Shown: in pieces, positions 36,331 to 46,460 of the stretch
Layout of the letters: each line of letters begins with the position of its first letter
Position numbering within the stretch: position 1 is the first letter of the stretch
Assembly (NCBI GenBank): GCA_013399305.1
Contig: VXAI01000097.1
Span: 1,721,298-1,785,297 of the forward strand
Reading direction: 5' to 3'
Origin: Rostratula benghalensis
Lineage: Eukaryota > Chordata > Aves > Charadriiformes > Rostratulidae
DNA length: 64,000 bases
Notes under the pieces: model-generated
What the model was told of the DNA's origin: nothing
The model's input: the letters and a program-made list of their open reading frames with translations, nothing else
Database searches by the model: none
Made by a program: the position numbers and the translations under genes

Positions 36331-39300
36331 CTTGCAGCCATACTAATTAGGCTTGCTGCTATGATTCTTTGTTGTAAAACTGGACTTCAAAAGGGAGCTG
36401 CTCCTCTCGGGGAGGCGAGTGCAGTGTGACACTCACTCAGCAGCCATCACTGCCTGCACCCCCCCAGCTTGGGGCAGGGCAATGACAGGGACACCCACCT
36501 CCAGCCACTGCCAAGGGCTGGGCTTCCAGCCCTCATCTGCCTGAACTCCTGGAGCAATAAACTTTCCATCACCTTTTCCCTCACTCCATTTTCTCCCTTT
36601 ACTACCTCATTCTTCAGTAATCACAGCTAGTCACTCTTATTTAGCTTCCACCCACAATAGAAAAGCAAGGCTTAAGAGCTGTATTTAACACCAGAGTGTG
36701 CTCTGCGGTGATGGGGGATATTTTCCCCGTGCTTCCCAAAGCTTCCTTGATTCACTGTTCCCCTGACTATTCCAGGATGTCCCTACCAGGCACTTGTCCA
36801 TGAGGAAATGATCCTAAATGGTTGGCTCTTACCTTGGTTGCTGTGATGCTCGTGTGAGTACCCTCAGATCTGAACACTGCCTTGCCTTTCCTGAAGCAGA
36901 GCGAGCACCAGCCACAGAGCCCTGCCGGTGTGGGATGCCTGGGGCACCTGTACTGGGAGGGAAATGCTGTTCTGGAATTGCCATCCAGCTTCTGGGACAC
37001 AACTTGGCAGCTCTGCTGGAGGCAGGTTTGTGCTGGCTGGGTGTGGGAGCTCATTTAGCACCTCGTTGGCCCTCCCTGCCTGAGCTGTGCCTGGCTCTGC
37101 AACTCCACTGCTAGATGCTGCCCGGAAAATGATGGAGAGCAGCTCCTGCCCCGTGCCTTTAGTCTCATACAGACTTCTGCAGCACCAAGAATTCAACATT
37201 AATTTCATGCTGTTTCTTTCACTCCAGTCCCAGACAGCTGGTGCGAGGGGGTGTCTGCATGGGGTGAGCCCACGTAGAGCTGGAAAGAACTCACCTCTGT
37301 GAAATGGGTTTGGGGATGGAGGAGGAGGAAGAAAAGGGAGGGAGAGGAAGGGAGCACCTGCCCACAAAGTACAGTAATGCTTTAAATATCCTTTTTTTCT
37401 TATTTCAATCTCACAGGTTTTAAATAAAGCAATGTTTCAGCTGGTTTAGCCATTGTTAAAAAGAGGTTTTGGAAGTCTAGTACTTCCTTGCAGTGACAGG
37501 TAATAGACAGATCTATTGATAATGACACAGTGCATGCAAGAACGAGCATTTAAAATCTCTCTCTACTGTGAAATACCTAACAGTGCCAGAAAAAAAGCTC
37601 TCTGATACTGTGGGTGTGTGCTAAAACCTGTATTTTCTTTTTCTTACTAATTCTTCTAGGGCAGTGGGAGATGTTGCAAAGCAGCTGACAGCATCTCTCA
37701 AGTAATGAAATGCTGCGATTCAGTGGTTTTCCTCACTCGCAATGGCATCACCTTCCTCCCATTTGTATTCCTCCAAGAGGCTTAGCAAGATGAGAAAAGC
37801 TACTTCAGACGCAATTGCAGTGTGTCTGCAACTGACTTGTGGGTTTGAGGCTTTTTTAAAGGCTGTATCTGCTGTAACTCTTCTTATGTTGGATGGAATT
37901 TAGTGAGGGGAAAATAGCTAATTTCATTAACAGATGTGATTTCTCCACACTGTGAGTTCTACTGACTGAATCACAGAGTAAAATGCTAAAAAGGAGTTTT
38001 ATTCTAAGCTCTTTGAAAGGCTCCAAAAGTGGCATTTGGGGAGGAGATTTGAATAGGTCTAAGTTAGAGAAAGGTGACAAGTTTTGAGGAGGACTAGATA
38101 GGAAAAATGAGGATGACTCAGTTTTAGAACCAGTGGGGTTTCTTTTATCAAATACTTGCCACGCTTGCAACAGAAGAGTGTCTGCAACTCCAACTGGAGG
38201 ATCAAACCATTAGCTCAACAGAAGGTCAGTGGGGGAGAGCATTATTAACTGACAGCTTGCATTGTAAAATGATTTTCCCTCCACACCAAGGTGCCATTTA
38301 TCTCTGAATTTTTACATGATGAACATGCAAAGCACAGATTTAAGGGCAGTTGATAATGTTAATCCAATTATAGTTCTATTCTAACATCCATTTAATGCTT
38401 CTTCAATTCTTTTATCAAGAGACTTGATCCTCTGTTATGACTGAGTGAGTTGGGCAGATGAAGAAAATATCAGCTCTTGTTACTGAAAAAACCAAGTGTT
38501 TCAGTATTCCCTGGGTGCTATTAATCCTGAGGCTCCAACAGCACATTTTGTGTCCCTCCCTGTAGAGGAACTGTAGGGGATGTTACTGTTGATTTTTTTC
38601 TTCTTTTTTTTTGTGTGTGTTTACCAGCCCATATGCTTAAAATGTGCGTTTTTAACTCCCAAGCTGTTATGCTCCACTCAGGGTAACACCTGTGATGTTC
38701 ATTTATTTATTGAATGACAGGTAAATGGGGCTGATGGAGTACATTGGACCATGATTGTAGATTTGGCTGAACTTAATTATCAATGGGAATTGAGGGCCAG
38801 TGACTTTGAGAGTGAAAGTATTCAGATGTTTTGGTGCCTAGTTTGCAATGCCAGTGACCTGGCTTTCTGAAGTACCCAGCATGGTGGTGTAGCCCGTGCT
38901 GGACACAGTGTTCCTTCTGGCTCATTTCTGAGCCAGTAACTCTTCTTATGGTCTTCCCTGGTCTCGTGCTTTCGTATCCATCTGGAAGCACTGATGACAG
39001 CAGCGAGCTGGCCAGGCTGCTTGCCTTCTCCATCACCCATGCTCCATGAGCCTCCACAAGCAGTCAGGTGGAAGGGACATGTCCCGTGCTTTGGGTGAGT
39101 GAGTGAATAAATAATGTGATGTTGGCTCTTTCATAAACACAGTTTCTCACAAAAACAAGCCAGACTTACTGCTGTTTCAATACCTCATTGCAGCTATGCT
39201 TAGAAATCTCAGGTGTGCAGACAGGGGCTCCCCTCTCACTGAGCTCTTGCACCAACACACTTGGCACATCTTGCTCCTCATCACATCCTGGTGTGACTGC

Positions 39301-39474
39301 GCTGAGACTATCGCCTCCATGTAGCCTTCGGTCACGCTCAGGGGCTGCTCATCTCACCTGTCCATCAAATGGAAATGTCCAAAAAGCCTCTTTCTTCACC
39401 AGCCCATGTGAGTCCATCAGTCTGAAAATGGGTGACTGGAAGCATACATGTATTTTGGACAAAAAATCTCACCA

Positions 39475-39495
39475 GAGCCCTCCTGAGCCCTCCTG
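39475..39495. repeat. 10-bp tandem repeat abutting the assembly gap
   Basis: GAGCCCTCCT occurs twice in tandem, plus one further base (G) of a third unit, and then the sequence becomes N. This suggests the gap hides more copies of a GC-rich minisatellite. Confidence 0.75.
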
Positions 39496-39580
39496 NNNNN
39501 NNNNNNNNNNNNNNNNNNNNNNNNNNNNNNNNNNNNNNNNNNNNNNNNNNNNNNNNNNNNNNNNNNNNNNNNNNNNNNNN
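39496..39580. other. Assembly gap (85 N)
   Basis: A run of 85 undetermined bases. The true length is unknown. Any open frame crossing it is meaningless. Confidence 0.99.
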
Positions 39581-42500
39581 TCTTCCTCTGCCTATGTATT
39601 GTCCTTGCCTCTACCTTGATTAAGCTGCTTGCTTTCACAGGGGCCTGACAAAGGGTGCTTCAGGAGGATATTTAACTATTTAATGTACAATTTCCCTGCT
39701 GAGAGGGAGGCCACAAAACTAGGCCATCCCTAGCAGCTGTCCAGCCTGCTCTGAACAATTTCTAAGGCAAAGATGACGTAAGTTCCCCGAGCTGCACTAG
39801 AAGGGGCCTCCAGTTAGTTAGGGAGGTTTGTCCATCAGCCCGTATAAGCCTTCCTTGCTGCCAAAGATGATAACGTCACCCGTCATTGCTGACCTTTGAG
39901 AATAGCTCATTATAGCACCCCTTTGCACAGACACAGTTACCACCCTCCCTCTGGTCTTTTGCATGTGCAATATACCCAAAACACTTCAACGTTCTTCCTC
40001 ACCCATCTGCTTTTGCTCTCTCCTGGACTCTTTCAAAATTGTCTGCGCCATTCTTAATGTGTGGCCCCCTGATCCAGACAGAGTGCCAAGCCAAGCGAAG
40101 GCTTCAGCCCAGCTGAACAGGGAAGCAATGATTATCTCCCCCACCCCACCATACAAACACAACCACTGGTAGTATCTTCCAGGGTGATCTTTGCTTTTTA
40201 TGCACCAGTATCACAATTTGATTCATATTCTGTTCAGATCCCAGCTGTAATTTGCAGATTATTAAGTCCAGAACTGCTGCTTATCCAGGTATTTTTCATT
40301 TCATTTTTGCTTATTTATTTCTCTCCAGAACGCAATATTTTCCACTTTCCCCATCCCCCAGCAGTTTATCTCACCGATTCCTGACCTTCCATCTAATTAA
40401 TCAAAACCATTTTTTAATTTAATGAGGCCTCCCAGCCTGCCACCTTGGCGAGCCGATACATTCATTGGTTTTATAAACATAGCCTCTAATCCCTTTGTTA
40501 ATTGCATTAATGACAATATTTGCCAGAAAGCCATGAAAGGCTCCTGCTGGCCTCCCCTCCTTTCCTCCAGGTTTGACAACTTATTGATATTTTCCGTTCT
40601 CTCCTGCTCATAGAAAGCAATCAATCAAGGCTGCGTGCTCCCTCCCATTCGTTCAGGGGGCTTTCTGCCTGTGCCAGTGGAAGTATTTAATGACATTGTG
40701 AGGGGATTATTCAGTCCCTTCATCTCAGCAGAGAAGTTCTGCAGCCTGCAGTCCTTCCCTCTTCACAGAAACTGGCCCATTCCCTCCCCCCCTGAATTCC
40801 CTTTGGCTGGTGATTGTGTCCTGATGGCCCACTCAGCAGAAGACACAGCATTCAGGGCTAATCACTTTGCACATGCAATCAATGGCTTTGATTTCATGAT
40901 CAGCCCGAAGCAAACCCAACTACATAACAGCCTGTGGCACCGGGATGCGCAGGCCACCCAGTGATTATGACAATTATGTTCCTACGGAGGCTGGGCAGAA
41001 TTTTTGCTCCCTGGGGAACAGACCAATGCAGAAGTGATGAAATTGCTCAGCGCTCTGCCACAGCCCGCCGTGGTGTGGGAAGGCTGTCCCACCACCCATG
41101 GCACACGCAGGACTGTGGACCATGGTGCACACTTGCGGGGCAGGTGTCTCACAGCAGTCGTACTCCGTCTGTAGCACGGATTATCTATAAGAACACTCCG
41201 TCACTTTAATGCCTTTAATTGCTTGCAGAACAAAATCATCAAATAAGAATCACAACGATGAAATTTATTATTGCTAAATGTTTGGCTGTAGCCACATGCT
41301 CAGAAATGTTGTACTCTATACCCTCTGTTTAGATGGTCAACTTGAAAATACCAGTCATCTACAGACACTCACACTCTAATGGCAATGAACACAAATGTAC
41401 AATGCTGGCTTGAAATACAACCCGAGACCACACCAAATCAGTTCAGTGGCAAAGAAGCAACAGTCCATCGTGGAGTGCTGAATAAAATTTGTACTGTTGG
41501 CATGAAGCATTTTGAAAGAACATAAGAGCTCTTTTTATATGAAAAACATGAGCAGTATGAAACAACAACCAAAAAATGTGACCAGACACGGTCAGTCCTT
41601 CCTGAAAATATTTCTGCTGTGATGGCATCAACCTGCTCCCACACAGGCATTCACACCGGTGGGGCTTCTCCTAATTTTACACAGTGATCACTCCTGTGGT
41701 TGTTCACTGTGGTCCTCAAAAAGAGGTAGAAACAGCTTCTGTCAGGGAAGCCAAGACCATGGAATTCTTCCATAATCATTTGCAAAACCTGTTCCAGCAA
41801 GTCCTCCGTGGCCTAACAGTCCTCTGTGACTGTTTCTGATTGGCCCATGTCTTACTCAAAGTCCCAAAGCTGGACCTGGTACACAAGCTGAGGCCACAAT
41901 GTACTGAGAACAACAGGAGGATTATCTCAGGTGACCTATGTTCAAAACTTCTACTCGGACACCTTCCCCTCAACGCCTATTTTGTGATCCACTACAACCT
42001 CAGACATAATTTTGCAGAATTGCTGCAGAGCCAGAAACTACTGCAACGGTGGAGTAAGGTTTTTGTAACCTAAGTACTCTCACCTATTTGCCCTGATTGA
42101 ACTTGCTCCTCTTTCAGGTATTTTTTTCTAATTCATAAGAATAATTTCAAGTTTTAATCCCATTTTTGGAAGTAATTGAAAGAATCTCTAGTTGGTTTAA
42201 TCCGCTAGTTTAATAAATTTCTTTTCTATATTATGCCATCAATGAAAATCACTGAATAATGCCAAAAGCCTCAGACAGGTCCCTATTGATATATTTTTTC
42301 AGCTTGATGGTGAGCGACTGCAAGCATTTTTGTGAACAGTCTAACCAGTTTTGTAGTATTTCATAACACTTCAAATAAAGCCATTATCTCCTGCTTTGCT
42401 TCTAAAATGTCACGTTAAAGCAGCTGTTTCTCTCTTTTATCCTGAAGCTCATTATACTGTTTTTTCAAGAAAGCTGTTCCAAAAGAGTGTATTAACAATT

Positions 42501-44021
42501 TTTTATTGGTAGATATAAATCTTTGTCTAGATTTTTTTATTGATTATTTAATTTAATGATTATCCCTCTTTTATGAAGCCTGAAAAGATACTGAGCACCT
42601 AAATTTTCCCTAGGTTTATTATTTCTTCTTTTTTTTGTTAAATAATGCTCAACTTTTGTCCCTTTATAGTATGGGTTTTGCTAGGCTTTAACAGTCAGAA
42701 TTTATGTTGTGTTTTTCTATCCTTTTTTCACTTATATCTGTGCTATCTTTTATTTGTCCATAATGACACATTGTCCCTTTCTTGTTGATTTTTGTGTTTA
42801 GAGAACCTCTGATGCAGTCATCCCCTCTGATGCATAACCGCCTCTTACTACGGTCTCTGGTTTCCCACTGCATTGGCATAATTTGTCACTATGTGTCCTT
42901 TCTGACAAAGTATTCTAGAGTGAATTTCATCTGTCCCTGCTTAGGTGAAATTTTCCAGCTTTTCATGTTCTCTTTTTTCAGAGAACGCCTGCTCTCCTGA
43001 ACTCTGTTCCTCTCCTTCAGACATCTCCCTGGGAGAGTTCACTTCAACTTCTTTGTGTATGGAAGTGAGTTGACTTGAAGTCCACGTACATTCTATTGTG
43101 CAGGCTGCCATCTCTGCCTAAAATTACAAAATTCTATTTTGTAAGTAAGATTAAACCAGTTTCTTCTTCCAGATTAGCAAACCATTCCTCCCCAGTCAGA
43201 ATCCATCCTAAAAGAGTTACTCTCAAATTACTTCCTCCATGAGCCAGAGCCCTTCCTCACTTCTAGGAACATTTGCCCAGTTTGCACCCCACCGTAGTGT
43301 TTTCTGCATGTATTGCAAAGAAAACATCTGTTCCAAGATGGATACCAAATGAAGAAAGCTCTCATTAAGGCCTACAGTTTCCTTTTCAGGGCAATTCATG
43401 TGTCACCTTACATGTCACGGTTTTCTTTTCTTAATTATAAATACTCTCTGTTACTCTTCAGTCACAGAAAATTATCAAGTTTTGGTAGCAGCTGGGGAAG
43501 GAATACAAGTTTTGTGTTCCATTATTCTTAAGAATAAAGCCAGAAGTAAAAATGGTTGCATATGGTATTTTGGAGAAATTCAAATTGTGACCTCAAGCTG
43601 TTGGAATGATGGGAGGCTACTGTGTGAGTCTACATAATGATTCTCACACACGCTACAGAACCAGGATGTAAAACATACAGGGCACGTCAAAAGTCTGGAA
43701 AAATTCTCCTTTCCCACTAGACTACTTAGTCCACTGATCACACCTACTTCTATCTATTAAGTATTTTAGATTTAGAATCCAATTCCAAACAGAAGAAGAA
43801 ACAGCAGCGCAGGACAGAATAGGCTGGTACGTAGGCTGGATAGCAAAAACTAATCTTGATTAAGTACTACCTATCTTTAAAAGTTCCTTGTTAAATGAGT
43901 TGTTAAATTAGTTCTGAGACTGATCTTTGGATTAATAAAAGGTGATGGTTAAATAAGAGCTAACAAATTGCTCTAAACTGAATACAAGACGTTTGTAGTT
44001 TTGTAGTTTGAAGATTGTAGC
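39581..44021. other. Intergenic sequence downstream of the copine gene, no gene recognised
   Basis: No exon or mobile element recognised. A cluster of homeodomain-, SOX- and PBX-like sites near 40.4-40.6 kb is listed separately. Frames at 41438-41650 (-), 41776-41973 (-) and 41840-42073 (+) have no known domain. From about 41.2 kb the sequence becomes steadily more AT-rich. Confidence 0.45.
40385..40630. promoter_or_regulatory. Candidate enhancer-like cluster of developmental TF motifs
   Basis: Within about 250 bases I see TAATTAA (40394-40400), a second TTTAATTTAAT run, CATTGGTTTTATAAAC (CCAAT- and Hox-like), CCTTTGTT (SOX/TCF-like, 40492-40499), ATTGCATTAAT (POU/homeodomain-like, 40501-40511) and AATCAATCAA (PBX/Hox-like, about 40618-40627). 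This density is typical of conserved developmental enhancers, but such short motifs also occur by chance. No conservation data are available here. Confidence 0.25.
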
Positions 44022-44275
44022 TTGCAATGGGTGCAAGCTGGAACACAGGAGGCTCCACTTAAATATGAGGAAAAACTTCTTCATGGTGAGGGTGACGGAG
44101 CACTGGAAGGGGCTGCCCAGAGAGGTTGTGGAGTCTCCTTCTCTGGAGACCTTCAAGACCCGTCTGGATGCGCTCCAGTGTGACCTGACCTAGGTGTTCC
44201 TGCTCTGGCAGGGGGGTTGGACTAGATGATCTTTCAAGGTCCCTTTCAATCCCTGATAGTCTGTGATTCTGTGAA
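44022..44275 (+). mobile_element. CR1 LINE, 3' end, relatively young subfamily
   Basis: GGAACACAGGAGGCTCCACT, GGGCTGCCCAGAGAGGTTGT, GGAGTCTCCTTCTCTGGAGA, GACCTGACCTAGGTGTTCCT and TTGGACTAGATGATCTTTCA lead to a GTGATTCTGTGAA tail. It is very similar to the CR1 at 58300-58846, so both belong to one subfamily. It lies just downstream of the copine 3' UTR. Confidence 0.93.
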
Positions 44276-44649
44276 TAAAAGAATTTTGTAGTTTTGGCCT
44301 TAGAGTGAAAACCTGTTAAATACATGGGCAGCAGGGAACCAACACAAACGTCAGCATAAACGTTTGTCTAACCAAATGAAATGAGAGAACTACACTAGGA
44401 ATCCAGTTACATCTGTAAGTGCCAACAGTGTAAGTAAGAAAAAGAAATGCAGAAGATGGAAGGAGACCACCACCACCATTCAGTAGATTTAAACTTATTC
44501 TTTATAGATGCACTTTCATCAAAATTTGTAGTTGCCGGGTATCAAATTTCATTCATGCAACATCAATCCACTAAGAAATACATATTTTGGTGAGAAAATT
44601 AAAGTCCATATTCATGTAAAAACTGTTTTCAAATAAAAATAAAACAAGA

Positions 44650-44655
44650 TTTATT
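44650..44655 (-). promoter_or_regulatory. Candidate distal poly(A) signal AATAAA
   Basis: TTTATT on the + strand gives AATAAA on the gene strand, followed by a T-rich segment. It would give a 3' UTR of about 1.6 kb. Confidence 0.35.
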
Positions 44656-44660
44656 TTTAC

Positions 44661-44680
44661 AAAAAAAAATTTTTTTTTTT
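44661..44680. repeat. A9T11 homopolymer pair
   Basis: Nine A followed by eleven T, immediately followed by more T-rich sequence. It is a rigid A-tract and a potential hairpin at the presumed end of the 3' UTR. Confidence 0.85.
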
Positions 44681-45880
44681 CCTTTTTCTTTTTTACTAAC
44701 AGAATAATTATCTGGAAAAAGTAATTTCCCACATGAGATAGTTAAAGGAAGTTAAATATATTTAAAAATGGAAGATTCTGCATTTACATAGTTATATGCC
44801 ATTAATATTGAAGATATGCTTTCAGCAAAAAACTTCTCATGCTTAAAAAACGCACCTCAGTTTTATACTGTACATTACAACATACAGTAGTAAGAAACAG
44901 AAGTAGTAAACAGGTTATATGCAAAGAAAAGAAGTTACGTTACAAGACAGTTACAACTGTGACACAAAAAATTAAAATGTTCAGTTTTAACAGTATTCGA
45001 AGGCAATTCACAATCATTTCAGGAGTTTTGTGAAATTTAAGGCCATTAGTTCTAAATAAAATGTATTCGACACAAAGTCACAAAACTGTGTATTTTGTAA
45101 AAACTGTACATGCAAAACCATTTTATAATTATATATGAACAGGCATATAATAAAATTTTTGGGTAGATCCGCACACAAAATTGTGCACAAAGCAACATGG
45201 TTGTGCAATTTTTAAACCAGTTAATTAACATCATCATTCATGCATCCTGAATGGAAATGTGACTAACGGCAATATTAAACCCAAATATTAAGAGCCAGCA
45301 TCCCTTTGAATGGGAAATCTAGACAAAAAAAAGTTAAAATTTTAAATTAAGTTTAAAACGGTCCATTATAAAACATCTGCTGCAATTGCTCCAAAAGGCT
45401 TTCCTGATGCAAAACCTCCAGTGCTTTCATGAATCCATGGTAAGATTTAGTGAGCTCAGCGAGTCAACTGTAATAGTCTGAGCATTCCCATTTGAGGTAA
45501 TTTTCCTTAATTACTTATAGCAAGTTACTCTTCTAATTCGCTTCAGGAACTAGTTTAAAAAACTATAAACTTAGATAAACTTAGAAACTGGAGAATCTCT
45601 GAAAAAATACACACACCTCCCCCTTAAAGTTTGGAGTTAGTGATCAGTCACATGCAATTAAATTATTCCATTTTTGGAGTTTATTCTCAAACAGTGAGAT
45701 GAATGGATTAGTGAGAACTGATTGAAGCAACTCCGGCATTGGAAAAGACATAGATATTTGTCCTTTTCTTAACTTTCTTTTGTATTTGTCTGGACAAACC
45801 TTCAAAGAGATATTGCTTCTCTTGTTATCTTGTGACAAACTATTGCAAGCTAGAAGACACGTGAGTCAATATTCCAAACT

Positions 45881-45886
45881 TTTATT
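45881..45886 (-). promoter_or_regulatory. Candidate proximal poly(A) signal AATAAA
   Basis: AATAAA on the gene strand is followed within about 30 bases by a GTGTCTT segment, a plausible downstream element. It would give a short 3' UTR of about 0.4 kb. Confidence 0.4.
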
Positions 45887-46271
45887 CTTAAGAATAGATA
45901 TAAAAGTACTGAAATTTAAAAATAGTAACATGTAAACATTGATAGAGAGTAATAGCATTCCTGTACAGGTATATACACACCAGTATTCAGAGAGGACAAT
46001 ATCTTCTCATTTGAAATCCTGACTTGTGCTTTCCCCTCCAATAAATACATCAAAAAGTAGGGGGGGTTTGGTCAAAAAGGAAAAAAAGACAGACTTAGAG
46101 AGAACATCAACATCTTGCTCCTAGCATTTAAAAGCTTTCCAGTTGCTCATGCAACTATAGGAGAATTTTGGTACGTGAACAGAATTTTTCCAGCTCCAAA
46201 AAGTTATCAGAAGCTACTGCTGCATCCAGAGACTCTTGACTTGTGATAAAACGCTGAGCGCTTTGGAGCAG

Positions 46272-46460
46272 TCATATCTGAGTCTGCAACACGTGAATTG
46301 GGGGTGTATAGGGTGGTGGTGCAGGCGATGGCTTTATTCCTCTGACTCTCATGTAGGACAGAAACTGCTCTGGGATCTCAGCTAAAACATCTTTAGCGAG
46401 TCTTGCCATGCTTAACACGTGATTTCCACTTCTGTCAATGTAATCTCGGAATGGCACAAA
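46272..46460 (-). CDS. CPNE8: CPNE8 terminal coding exon
   Basis: The acceptor is TCTTCTGTTTTGTAG followed by TTTGTGCCATTCC, phase 0. It encodes 62 residues: [40 protein letters not shown], then a proline-rich variable tail ([13 protein letters not shown]) ending HVLQTQI and TGA. The first part is the conserved C-terminal helix region of copine A domains. The variable tail is the part that separates copine paralogues. Confidence 0.95.
   Translation of the reverse strand, partial: FVPFRDYIDRSGNHVLSMARLAKDVLAEIPEQFLSYMRVRGIKPSPAPPPYTPPIHVLQTQI

Larger units (their letters stand above)
29354..39495. other. Intergenic sequence, no gene recognised
   Basis: About 10 kb without a convincing gene. 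Fairly long frames occur at 32292-32867 (191 residues), 34791-35453 (220 residues) and 32933-33388, but they have no domain, no codon pattern unlike their antisense frames and no splice logic. AT-rich stretches (36290-36390, 37380-38420) contrast with GC-richer surroundings and could contain conserved non-coding DNA, which cannot be tested here. Confidence 0.45.
44500..46271 (-). other. CPNE8: Probable CPNE8 3' UTR
   Basis: AT-rich sequence directly after the copine stop codon, with no coding potential. Its right edge (stop codon) is certain. The left edge is inferred from candidate polyadenylation signals at 45881-45886 and 44650-44655 and from the CR1 that begins lower down. A Pumilio-type motif (TGTATATA, minus strand, 45970-45977) lies inside it. 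Transcript data would be needed for the real end. Confidence 0.5.

Noticed and set aside
39188..39619. Open frames running through the assembly gap
   Set aside because: They contain undetermined residues and are open only because N codons cannot be stops.
41395..42073. Possible transposon or processed pseudogene with frames on both strands
   Set aside because: I could not match either strand to a known transposase or gene; no terminal repeats were found.
42600..43000. Frames on both strands around 42688-43000 considered as an exon of a neighbouring gene such as ALG10
   Set aside because: No ALG10 or other recognisable protein similarity and no consistent splice sites.
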